Below, piece by piece: positions 12,665-21,995 of a stretch of DNA of 64,000 nt. Source of the DNA: Rhinopomastus cyanomelas (Eukaryota > Chordata > Aves > Bucerotiformes > Rhinopomastidae). Position numbers and translations under genes: made by a program. Position 1 is the first letter of the stretch. Each line of letters starts with the position of its first letter. The stretch lies in the NCBI GenBank assembly GCA_013400115.1, contig VXBP01003514.1:193888-257887 (forward strand), read 5' to 3'. Under the pieces are notes generated by a model that was not told where the DNA came from, ran no database searches, and saw only the letters and a list, made by a program, of their open reading frames with translations.

Positions 12665-13568
12665 TATTTACATAAATATGGGTATCTGTAGATCCCTCTG
12701 CCCTTGCAGGCAGTGCTGGAACCTTTAGTAGTAGCTACTTAAGAACATGTCTAGATTTATGTAATAGAAATTATACCCAAATACACAGAAATGTATAAAT
12801 TAATGTCTAGAAATTATTGTGCCACCTGATTTTCCTACGAATTCAAAACTCAGTGTCCAACCCAACTATTTACAAAGTCTTCTGCATTTAGGAAAATAGT
12901 CAGATTAGTCTCACATCTGAACCCTAATATTCTTTTTAAATTTAATGAGTGCATGGTAAGCCTGGGCTGGTCTGAATCTTCAGGAGTGAAGTGGTGGCCA
13001 GTGAAAGATTTTATAGTCTGAAAGGAAAATACTATCTACAGTCAATCAACACTGCAAGGCACAAGCTGGCTTTTTGTTCAAAGGTATATGAAAGGTAAAT
13101 GAACGGGTATATTTTGTTGAGACCTGGTCGTTTTCTCTTTAGGGAACTCCGCCAAAGGGTTGTGGACAGTGCTCGCTGAAAATGAAGCAATAAAGCACAG
13201 TGCCATCTCGTGGTGAGTAAAATGGTTTGAGACGACCCGTTCAGATCCTCGCGCGTACCCAGAAGTCTGGACGTTGGAGTAAAGCTCGTTAGAACTCGAG
13301 GTGGTGACTTTTTCCTTCCTCTTTGAGGCTCTCCTAAATGCTGATGTTAGAAACACAGCTATAAAAACCATCTGCTTCCACCAACAACAAATGAGTGGTC
13401 ACCACACTAAGTTCAAATGAGCGTATTCACGTCTAACTCCTCATTGTGCCGCCTACTTTAATATAAACCACTAGTCTCCGTGTCTGAATTATTGAGGCAG
13501 AAGGTGATTAATGTCTCACTGCTGAAATGCTGTGAAGCCACAGCTGACACAACAGTGTCACCTCTGTG
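12665..13568. other. Unique sequence with a CpG cluster at about 13148-13300
   Basis: The left part is AT-rich. From 13148 to 13300 there are about 11 CpG dinucleotides in 150 bp, against very few in the neighbouring DNA. A CTCF-like motif lies in the cluster. A minus-strand frame at 13078-13371 has no recognisable domain. Confidence 0.6.
13200..13213 (-). promoter_or_regulatory. Candidate CTCF binding motif
   Basis: On the minus strand the sequence is CCACGAGATGGCAC. Against the core CCASYAGRKGGCRS it matches 13 of 14 positions; only the fifth base differs. It lies in a local CpG cluster. Occupancy cannot be judged from sequence. Confidence 0.45.
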
Positions 13569-13767
13569 GAAGACCACCTCGAAGAGTATTTTTATATTGA
13601 AGATTGGTGGTCATGAAGACCACCTTGAAGGTGTATTTGTATGTTGAGGGTTGATGGCCATTAAGACCATGTCAAAGGTGTGTTTTCATGTTGATGGCTG
13701 ATGGTCAGGAAGACCAGGTTGAAGGCACAATTCCATGTTGAAGGTTGATGGTCATGAAGATCATCTT
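13569..13767. repeat. 46-47 bp minisatellite, left part (units 1 to 5)
   Basis: Units start near 13569, 13615, 13662, 13709 and 13756, a spacing of 46, 47, 47 and 47 bp. Each unit carries GAAGACCA, TTGAAGG, ATGTTGA and TGATGGTCAT elements, with many substitutions between copies. Unit 5 is cut short by a CR1 insertion and the array resumes at 14150. Confidence 0.88.
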
Positions 13768-14150
13768 ATGAGAAAAGACTGAAAGGGTTGGGGTTCTTTA
13801 ATTTGAAGAAGATGAGACCTCATCACTCTCTACATCTACCTGAAAGTACGTTGTTGAGAGGTTGGTGCTGGTCTCTTCTCACAAGCAATTACTGATAGAA
13901 CAAGAGGGATGGGTTCAAGTTACAACAAGGTAGGTTTAGACTTAATATTAGGATAGTTTTCCACAGAAGGAGTGGTCAGGCATTGGAATGGGCTTCCCAG
14001 GGAGGTGGTTGAGTCACCATCCCTGGATGTGTTTAAAGATTGTTGGATGAGGTGTTGAGGGATATAATTTAGGGGTGAACATATAAGGTAGGGTAGATGG
14101 TTGGAGTTGATGATCCCGGGAGTCTTTTCCAACCAGAGTGTGATTCTGTG
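13765..14150 (+). mobile_element. CR1 LINE fragment, type B, inserted within the minisatellite
   Basis: Sense orientation: GAAAGGGTTGGGGTTC, TTGGTGCTGGTCTCTTCTC, GGGTAGATGGTTGGAGTTGA, then the tail GATTCTGTG. Minisatellite units flank it on both sides. The 12 bp before it (GAAGATCATCTT) resemble the 12 bp after it (GAAGACCATGTT). That may be a degraded target-site duplication or simply the repeat period. Confidence 0.93.
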
Positions 14151-14243
14151 AAGACCATGTTGAAGGTGTATTTTCATGTTGACAGTTGCTGATCATGGAG
14201 ACCATGTTGAAGAGTATTTTCATGTTGAAGGTGTATTTTCTGA
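14150..14243. repeat. 46-47 bp minisatellite, right part (units 6 and 7)
   Basis: The array resumes in phase after the CR1. Units start at 14150 and 14197, again 47 bp apart, with GAAGACCATGTTGAAGGTG and GGAGACCATGTTGAAGAG. The last unit decays near 14243. Confidence 0.85.
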
Positions 14244-15443
14244 GAACAGGCTCTCTGAATTTACTCATGTGCCACTGGGAATGGTATTGAGACTATCAGA
14301 GCATGAACTTATCAGTACATTGCTCTGGTTTCCAATATCACACTATGACTTGAAGATAACTTTATCAGGTGGAATGGCTTCAGTGAAATATTTCTAAGGC
14401 CTGACTAAGAGTATTGAAATCAGCAGAAACTGAAAGGAACAAGACTTCAACCTAGGGTACACATACTTCTAACACTGTCCAGCATTTTCTGTCTTACCCG
14501 GTGAGTTTTTTCTTAAATCATGTGATCTGTTTACCCGTGCAGGTAGTAGTAATAAGATAATAAAAGCTTGATAATGACTTTAGGAGACACGGACTGTCTG
14601 GTACAGTATCTCCCAGTAAGCAATAAATACTCCAAACTTACTCCATTAATTTATTCCTCTCGATTGCTTTTGCGATAAGAGAAGAATTCTACAGGGTTGG
14701 GGTGTTTTTTAAATTAAAAATTACTTTCAAAGAAAACCTCTCAGATTTTTTGAGATTGTTCCAACTCTATCTATTGACAGTAAAAGAATTACGATGAGAA
14801 AAAATGTATTTTATGGAATTTTACACATTTCTGCTTAAGGAAATAGTCAAAATTAGCCTTAAGCTTAATATAATTAATTCCCGGTCCTCACCCAAAGGTC
14901 TTGGAATTAAAAGAATTGCATGTCTTTATCTGACGTATGTTGTTCGTCCTAGGCAATAATCATAACTCTTTGCCATAAATGTTAGGTCTACAATATTCTG
15001 AATGTTGCCAAGAGGAAAGAGGAAAATCTCTTACATCAGGGAAAAAAAAGGGGGATAACTTGTTGACAGAGCATGAGTAACGTTATTACCATTCAGCTTC
15101 AAGTCTCGACTGTTCAAGCATTGATTTTGTAATATGGTTGAAACAAATACCTTTCCTTTTTTATAACAACAACCTGTGTAAGAATAGCAGTCTATCATTT
15201 TTATACAACCAGTTTTTCACTGCTGAAAAGCCTGGCAGCACTTACATGCAACACCTGTCAAAGTCATGTCTGTGGTTTCCTACCTTCAGGCACCTAATGT
15301 TTACAAAATTCTTTCATTCTGTGAATGCAGGTCAAAATATTTATTGTCTTTTACTGTTGTTTTGCAGACTAAACAAACACTTCTGACTCTTTTTTACTGC
15401 ACAATGACATGAATTTAATGTCATTTTAAACACAAAATAAATG
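14244..15443. other. Unique non-coding sequence
   Basis: AT-rich, with an A run followed by G run near 15042-15055. No CR1 or coding feature recognised. Confidence 0.55.
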
Positions 15444-15578
15444 TAGTTTAAAACATAAAACCTGCCCAGCTATGTTCCTGCATGACTTGATCTAGGAGAT
15501 TCTGCTCTGGCAGGGGGATTGGGCTGGATGATCTGTTGAGGTCCCTTCCAGCCCCTAACGTTCTGTGCCTCTGTGACT
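15444..15578 (+). mobile_element. CR1 LINE fragment, type A, short 3' end
   Basis: Sense 3' end: CTATGTTCCTGCATGACTTG, TCTGGCAGGGGGATTGGGC, AGGTCCCTTCCAGCCCCTAA, with a tail mutated to TTCTGTGCCTCTGTGA. Confidence 0.9.
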
Positions 15579-15682
15579 TAGGAAACGTTCACATGTTTGC
15601 ACAAGGTTTAGATATTTTTCTGAAGCAGGCTTTTGCAGAGCATGGTTAAACTGTTCTACCCCCTCTGTGTTAGGCAGGTAAG

Positions 15683-15851
15683 AAGAAGAAATGGCCTCAA
15701 GTCATGAGAGGAGGTGTAGATGGGACATTAGGAAAAACTTCTTCCTTGAAAAGGTGATTAGCCCTTGAAACAGGCTGCCTGGGGAGTGCACTGAACCTCA
15801 ATTCCTTGATGTAAATCTGGAGCTTAGGGACAGGGTTTAGCACTGGGCTTA
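15683..15851 (+). mobile_element. CR1 LINE fragment, type C, left part of a split copy
   Basis: GAAATGGCCTCAAGTCATGA, GGACATTAGGAAAAACTTC and AACAGGCTGCCTGGGGAGTG are characteristic of an older CR1 group. It breaks at TTTAGCACTGGGCTT and resumes at 16036 after a nested type A element. Confidence 0.8.
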
Positions 15852-16035
15852 GGACTGGAACAGGCTGTCCAAAGGGGTTGTGGAGTCTCCTTCTCTGGGG
15901 ACGTTTAAAATCCACCTGGATATGTTCCTGTGAGACTTGGTCTGGGTGGTCCTGCTGTGGCAGGGGGTTTGGACTAGATGATCTTTCAAGGTGCCTTCCA
16001 ATCCCTAATGTTCTGTGATTCTGTGATTATGTGAC
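15852..16035 (+). mobile_element. CR1 LINE fragment, type A, nested in a type C CR1
   Basis: Sense type A 3' end with GGAGTCTCCTTCTCTGGGGA, CTGCTGTGGCAGGGGGTTTG and tail GTTCTGTGATTCTGTGATTA. The flanking sequences on both sides belong to one older CR1. Confidence 0.93.
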
Positions 16036-16100
16036 AGTCAGGTTGATAGTTGGACTTGCTGATCTTAAGGGTCTTTTCCAACCTAAATGACTCTATGATA
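16036..16100 (+). mobile_element. CR1 LINE fragment, type C, 3' end of the split copy
   Basis: GGTTGATAGTTGGACTTGCT, GGTCTTTTCCAACCTAAATG and a degraded tail (ACTCTATGATA). It completes the element that starts at 15683. Confidence 0.8.
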
Positions 16101-18571
16101 GTTCTTTGACAGTAGCAACAGGTTGCAGTTACAGATCTCTGTAAGTCACTGAACGTGGATGCTTTGACACCTTGTCTGTGGAAGAGCTACTCAGCCTCAT
16201 AAACGCTAGTAGGTTGTGTATTAAGTGTTGCTGCATTTGCCTAAGTGTGGTGAAGTCTACTAAGACCTGAACTGACTTTACTCTTGGTAGGAGCAATGAC
16301 TATAGCAACTGTTCAAGCGAGGAAAAGATGACTGTAAGCTCCCCCAGTGTCCCTTTCTCTGTGCTCCCTTATCTGATTGATTCAAACGTAGCTGTTTGCT
16401 GGAGGAAGTGCAGGGGCTGTGCTCCTGATAGCTCTGTACCAATCTCCATGAGTCAGCATGTGATCTCGGGGTCTATAAAACACGTAATGCAGAACAAATG
16501 AAGAACATGTTGAGCTATGGTAGCACTTGCTTGTTAGGGATGTTTATTCAACAGAGGCTCCTAAGCACATGGAACCGTCTCAGGAGGAAGCAAATGGGCT
16601 GAGTCAGTCTGGATTTTTGGGAAAGGTGGTTTTGTGCTGTCTGAAAGATAAAGTAACTGATGCAATAACCTACTGCACAGAAATGTACTTGCATACCTTG
16701 AAAAGCAGGCCAGCTTCTTGCATATGGGATCTCTGTCCAAAATATTTCACAGCTGAAGCTGCTCCTTCTCTTTGCTCTCTCTTGATGCACATTGGATGTG
16801 TCTTGTGTGGGTCAGCATATAAAAAGGTTATAATGGGCTGCTGGGGTAATGAAGATCAATTACCCCATTGGAACACAGATGTTTTGTTGGGTGTTTTTGT
16901 TATAAACATGATGGTGTTTTCCTAAGTGACTAAAACAAGTGATATTTTCCTCCTGAGCACTTCCCCAATGACTGCACTAAGTAGATGCCATGCTCTTTTC
17001 TGATGGGAATGAGATCACCCACTAAGACACAGAGCTGAGCTGTAAGAGCATCAGGCTGCTGCTCTTCTAAAATATCAGAAGTGAATCATTGTTTTATTTT
17101 TTCTAATCTTTGTGCTGAAAATATTCCCCAGGCCTAAAATACAACCAGGGAAATTATTCTGGACCTTGACAGATATTTATTCACTGGCACTAACAAATAC
17201 TTGATCATGACCTCACCGGATGGGACTGATGTTAGCTTGTGACCACAGCAGGTACACGTGTGAGTATTTTAGCAGCACACACGGGCCAATGCACAGATTA
17301 AGAACATTTTAGTCACATTTAGGTCATAATTGTCCAGAAGGTGGTGTTATGAGTCACAAGAACCAAAAGTTTTTTAGGAAAACTCAGTTGGCCTGAATGT
17401 TACAAGAAGCTATGGGCTTTGGAGAACTTTAAAATGTAGACTTGCTTGATTAACACTTAGAACTAATTTATATGACACAATGTGCCCTGTTATTAACACA
17501 GATGTAATGAGCCAGCTACTAACACAAACTCAGTCTGCTATTGTGTTTGTTTGCTTTAAAGACTGAGATTCTGCCACGAATCCACCCACGAGGCATGAAA
17601 CAGAACTTTGTCCCCTTCTGCTTAGTCTTATTTTTATTTCTAAGAATAGAAAACAAACCTGAGTGAAATATGTAAAGTTCAAAACTAGCAGTGTGTTCTG
17701 ATAAAGTCCCTCATACAAGACACCAGCATCTGTGATATATATATCATACTGTGATACTGTGATCTGCAAGAATAATCCAAAACTACTAGGAAGAGTTGGG
17801 GCTTTGCCTTCTTAATACATGGGAATGTAGCAAGAGGTGAGAGATGCACGGGAAGAAAGAGAACAAATGGGCTCTCACTGAAAGTGAAAACAGACTTACG
17901 GCTTCTCTAACCTGTCCTGCTGGCTACCATTGCCAGATCCATCACACTTTGGCCCCAACCCCATTTTATAGCTCTAAGAAGTGTTCCTCCCATGGTCAGC
18001 AGCCTCACAGAAGATTTACATTTCACTGTTGCATTAAACATGTGTGAAGAGGCTGTGTTCTCTCTCTTCCACTAAGGTTGCTCTGTTCTTCAGAGAAGAC
18101 CTCAGGAACTGCTAAGCCAGGGAAACTGCATTTGTGTGGTTACACTCACTAGAAAGTAGACAGAAAAGGAGAGCCCTAAAACCTGTCTCCTCCTTTCTCT
18201 ATTTTGCATTAACCATGTCACTGAACCAGCGTAAAATACCTTGGCCATTGACAGAGTGTACAACAGAGTCCAGATTTCTCACAGCGTAGATGAATACCTG
18301 AATCATTCTTTGACAGTGGGAGAGACAGTTCTCATCCTGTGAATGAAATTCAGAGACGTGGAGGCTGATCCCTCCTAGGAATACAGAAGAGACAAAGCTG
18401 GACTTCCTGCATCAAGGGTCTTTGTCCCAACCCCATGTGTATGAGGAGGTATATCTTACTTCCAAAAAGGATGAAAAATGCTCTTTTTGTTTCCAAAGAA
18501 CCCTTGTAGCCAGTTATCCAGAACTTCATTACTTTCATTCTGTTCTGGAACCAAAAATACTCAGGTTTGAA
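16101..18571. other. Unique non-coding sequence, about 2.5 kb
   Basis: No CR1. A 132-codon plus-strand frame (16527-16925) has no recognised domain and a shorter frame opposes it. At 17733-17760 an AT palindrome (GATATATATATC) is followed by two ACTGTGAT units resembling a CR1 tail with no CR1 body attached. No gene supported. Confidence 0.55.
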
Positions 18572-18708
18572 TTTGGAGTCTCCTTCTCCGGAGATATTTA
18601 AAACCTGCCTGGACACGTTCCTGTGCAACTTCATGTAGGCCATCCTGCTGTGGCAGGGGGACTGCGCTGGATGATCTTCCGAGTCCCTAATGGTCTGTGA
18701 TTCTGTGT
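18572..18708 (+). mobile_element. CR1 LINE fragment, type A
   Basis: Sense 3' end: GGAGTCTCCTTCTCCGGAGA, CCTGCTGTGGCAGGGGGACT, tail GTCTGTGATTCTGTG. The usual GGTCCCTTCCAATC segment is shortened by a small deletion. Confidence 0.92.
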
Positions 18709-19535
18709 GGCCAAGCTGAATTCACAATACAGACTCTTCAGATACAAATGCTGACTTTTAAAGCAAAGTCATAACAAGAGAGAAAAGGCCTCCTGCATGA
18801 GCCTCATGCATTGATCTTCACTTTGATCACAGAGTTAAGCCAGAAAAACACCAATCAACTCTTAAAAATGACTGGTTTTGAGCTCAAAGAGTACTTACAG
18901 AAGTGCAGTAGAAGTTTGGGAGCTTTTAAGTCGTGTTGCTTCACATGCGTTATCATAGACATGCAGCAGGATATATACAGAGCAGGACATACAGACACAA
19001 TTCTTGCCCCTGAAAGTGCAAGACTGGCAACAAGCTAGAACTTGGCCTGATCAAAGCGAGTGAAAAAACAATCCCTTATGCAGGTAAGAAGTTCAGAGTT
19101 ACCTGGTGGTTATTCCTTAATTGCTTTAGCTGGAACATGGAATTGCAAAGTAATAGTGCTGAGTTCCTGCTCATCAGAACAGAAATTCCAACAGGTGAGC
19201 CAGTAATAGAAAGAAAAGAACAAACAAATGAGAAAACAAAAACCATTGATGAAATAACTACTCGTCAATTATAAACTTCTAATTGTAGGGTTTATCTCCT
19301 CTTTGCCTTTCACCACCTGTTACAGACTTGATGGCTTATCATAATTTACTTGTTTATTCCTGATAACACAGGTGGGTAATATGTGAGAGGGCGTATTCCA
19401 GGAGTACAATACAGAGACATTGTGTGAGCAACTGCTTATCAGGATTAATGAGTGCAAGGACAGTAATGGTCATATGGCAGTGCAGCAGCAGTGCTGGAAA
19501 GAGCCATGAAGAAAAGGACACCTGAGACAATGACT
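18709..19535. other. Unique non-coding sequence
   Basis: No repeat or gene recognised between two CR1 fragments. Confidence 0.55.
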
Positions 19536-19650
19536 TCACAGGATCACAGAACTTTAGGGATTGGAAGGGACCTCGAAAGATCATCCAGTCCAATCCCTCC
19601 ACCGCAGCAGGATCCCCTGGATCAAGTTGCCCAGGAACATGGCCAGGCAA
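19536..19650 (-). mobile_element. CR1 LINE fragment, type A, short
   Basis: Antisense tail TCACAGGATCACAGAAC and body to CAGGAACATGGCCAGG, then truncated. Confidence 0.92.
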
Positions 19651-19729
19651 TTAGATTAAATATAGAAAATTGTTCACTGAAAAACATACATCCACACATC
19701 AAGCTACAATTGACCCACATCTTATCTTG

Positions 19730-19744
19730 ATATATATATATATT
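19730..19744. repeat. Short AT dinucleotide run
   Basis: About seven AT units (GATATATATATATATTAC). A similar run occurs at about 20658-20671. Confidence 0.85.
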
Positions 19745-19919
19745 ACATTCTATATGATCAGTATCCATCTCACTGGTTGTGTACAGCTTAAATCTCTTCA
19801 TCTGTAGGGTGTCTATATAGTCTCTTGATGTATAGCTACACTCCATCCACAGACTGTACCAAACAGACTTGCCATCTCTGTAATTTTGCTTGAAATGGAG
19901 CTGTTGTGGCAATTGGCTT

Positions 19920-20308
19920 GTACCAGAAACCCTGTGCCTCAGCACTTGTGAGGCCACACCTTGAATCCTGGGTTCAGATTTTGGTCCCTCGCTCCCAGAA
20001 GGAAGTTGTGTGCTGTAGTGTGTCCAGAGAAAGGCAACAAAGCTGGTGAAGGGTCTGGAGCACCAGTGCTCTGAGGAGCCACTGAGGGAACTGGGGTTGT
20101 TTAACCTGGAGAAAAGGAGGCTGAGGGAAGACTTTCTCCCTCTCTACAACTGCCTGAAAGGAGGTTGGAGTGAGGTGGGGGTTGAAAAGCCATGGAGATG
20201 TGGTGCTGAGGGACATGGTCTAGTGGTGAACTAGCAGTGCTGACTTAACATTTCAACTCAATGGTCTTAAATGTCTTTTCCATCCTAAACAATTGTGTGA
20301 ATCTATGA
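19920..20308 (+). mobile_element. CR1 LINE fragment, type C, chicken-like and diverged
   Basis: TGTGAGGCCACACCTTGAAT, GGCAACAAAGCTGGTGAAGG, AGGAGGCTGAGGGAAGACTT and CTACAACTGCCTGAAAGGAG are classic chicken CR1 segments. A deletion near 20180 joins GAGGTGGGGG to TTGAAAAGCC. The tail is degraded (TTGTGTGAATCTATGA). Divergence marks it as older than types A and B. Confidence 0.88.
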
Positions 20309-20453
20309 ATAGCAAAAAAATTCCAGACACCCTACAGTTTAATGAATCCAGGTAGTGAAGCTTCCAAAGAGCACTGAAAGTTTGGTTTGGTTTTGCACTT
20401 TGAGGATACCAGCTAGCATGAGCAAACTGGAAATCCATCTTGTTCCTCACAAG

Positions 20454-20611
20454 AGGAGGTTGTGGAGTCTCCTTCTTCGGGAGATGTTTAAAACCCGCCT
20501 GGACATGTTCCTGTGTGACTTGATCTAGAGGATCCTGCTGTGGCGGGGGGATTGGACTGGATGATCTTTCGAGCTCCCTTCCAATCTGTAATGTTCTGTG
20601 ATTGTGTGACG
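20454..20611 (+). mobile_element. CR1 LINE fragment, type A
   Basis: Sense 3' end with GGAGTCTCCTTCTTCGGGAG, CTGCTGTGGCGGGGGGATTG and tail TTCTGTGATTGTGTGAC. Confidence 0.93.
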
Positions 20612-21507
20612 AAAGCTAGATTTGGAAAACCTAGTTTCTGTCTGCAAAACAAGTGTTTTATATATATATACACTATACTTTGCCAAGACATATACATAAC
20701 AACCAAGTTTTCTTTAAAAAATAAATCAAAATTATACATCTAAAAATGCCCAATTTTAAATATTTGTCACAGGATATTTCAGAAGTATTTCTGCAAGGAG
20801 AAAGGAAGCCAATGTTTGAGACATGGCAGTCATTCACAGCTCAGATTGCTGTTCCTTTTAGGTGCATGGATGAGGGAGTGATCTAGCACCCTAACAGCCA
20901 GACTTCCAGCCTGAGAGGTTCTCAGGGACTTTAGAACAGCCTCGCGGTGGAAGCACATGAAAGTGTACTTGGAGCGTGTGAGGAGCTGGTGCCTTGGCGT
21001 AACACCAAGGTGGAGCACCAATTTGTGGAATGGCCTCAAAAATTTTAGCATTTTCTTACTGCAATTGTTTCATTGTCTTTTGCTCTAGGCACCTTTCTCT
21101 GCAATCTAAACAAAACTGCCAGGGATTAGGTTGAATCAACTAACTGCTAATATTTTAATCCTTTTGCAGCTCATTGACCACAGCTGAACTAAGCGCTGGT
21201 CAAGTGCCATGTCACTAGTTCAATGGAATTCAGACTTTGGCACTCTGAAAAAGGCAGCAGATGTGCTTTAATGATTATCTAATAACTTGTATTCCATTTT
21301 TCAGTTTGCTGTGCTAATGAAATCTAATCGTATTGACCCAACAGACAGAACCGTAACAGTAAGAACATAAATGGCAAGACAAAGGAGCTGAACAATGCAA
21401 AAGGCCTGACAGCAGAGGGCTGCTAAATGCACTAGGAGAAACAGGCAGGTTGACTGCCATTCCATGAGCAGCTAAAAAAAAATAGCAATACAATCTGTGA
21501 GTTAACT
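20612..21507. other. Unique non-coding sequence
   Basis: Contains the AT run at about 20658-20671. Around 20900-21050 there is a short plus-strand frame with a Trp/Arg-rich translation but no family I recognise. A 6-bp stem (CCTTGG...CCAAGG) occurs near 20992-21010. No gene supported. Confidence 0.5.
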
Positions 21508-21592
21508 GCAGGATCCTGCTGTGGCAGGGCGACTGGACTAGATGATCTTTTGAGGTCTCTTCCAATCCCTAATGTTCTGTGGTTCTGTAATA
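21508..21592 (+). mobile_element. CR1 LINE fragment, type A, very short
   Basis: Only the last 85 bp: GATCCTGCTGTGGCAGGGCG, GATGATCTTTTGAGGTCTCT, tail GTTCTGTGGTTCTGTAAT. Confidence 0.9.
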
Positions 21593-21724
21593 TGGATTCA
21601 ACATGTTTCCAAATAAACATCCTGAAACATCACTCCAGGGATGGGGAAAGACCAGAGTAAAATTTCTATTAGGAACCAGCAAAAAGTCCAGTTGGTCAGA
21701 TCCAGAACATGGCGTTTAATTCTC

Positions 21725-21914
21725 GGAACTTCTTCATGGAGAGAGTGACAGAGCACTGGAAGGGGATGCCCAGGGGGGTTGTGGAGTCTCCTTCTCTGAA
21801 GATGTTTAAAACCCACCTGGCCATGTTCCTGTGTGACTGGATCTAGAGGATCCTGCTGTGGTGGTGGGATTGGACTGGATGGTCTTCCAAGTTCCCTTCC
21901 TATCTCTAATGTTC
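21725..21914 (+). mobile_element. CR1 LINE fragment, type A, joined to a type B tail
   Basis: Sense type A sequence runs through TCCTATCTCTAATGTTCTCT and then, without a normal type A tail, switches to type B 3' sequence. Confidence 0.9.
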
Positions 21915-21995
21915 TCTCTAGGTTGGACTGGATGATCTTTAAGGTCTTTTCCAACCTTATCATTACTGTGATACTGTGATACTGTGATTTTGTGA
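21915..21995 (+). mobile_element. CR1 LINE 3' end, type B, with expanded variant tail
   Basis: AGGTTGGACTGGATGATCTT, GGTCTTTTCCAACCTTATCA, then three near copies of the 8-mer ACTGTGAT before GATTTTGTGAC. It directly abuts the type A piece on its left. Confidence 0.85.

Noticed and set aside
16527..16925. A 132-codon plus-strand open frame in unique DNA
   Set aside because: A few frames of this length are expected by chance in 64 kb. It has no recognised domain and an opposing frame overlaps it.
17733..17760. AT palindrome followed by two ACTGTGAT units, like a type B tail
   Set aside because: There is no CR1 body upstream. It is noted within the unique stretch only.
20845..21060. A short Trp/Arg-rich reading frame on the plus strand, with a small CCTTGG/CCAAGG hairpin
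   Set aside because: It has a stop codon within, no family match that I know, and the hairpin stem is only 6 bp.
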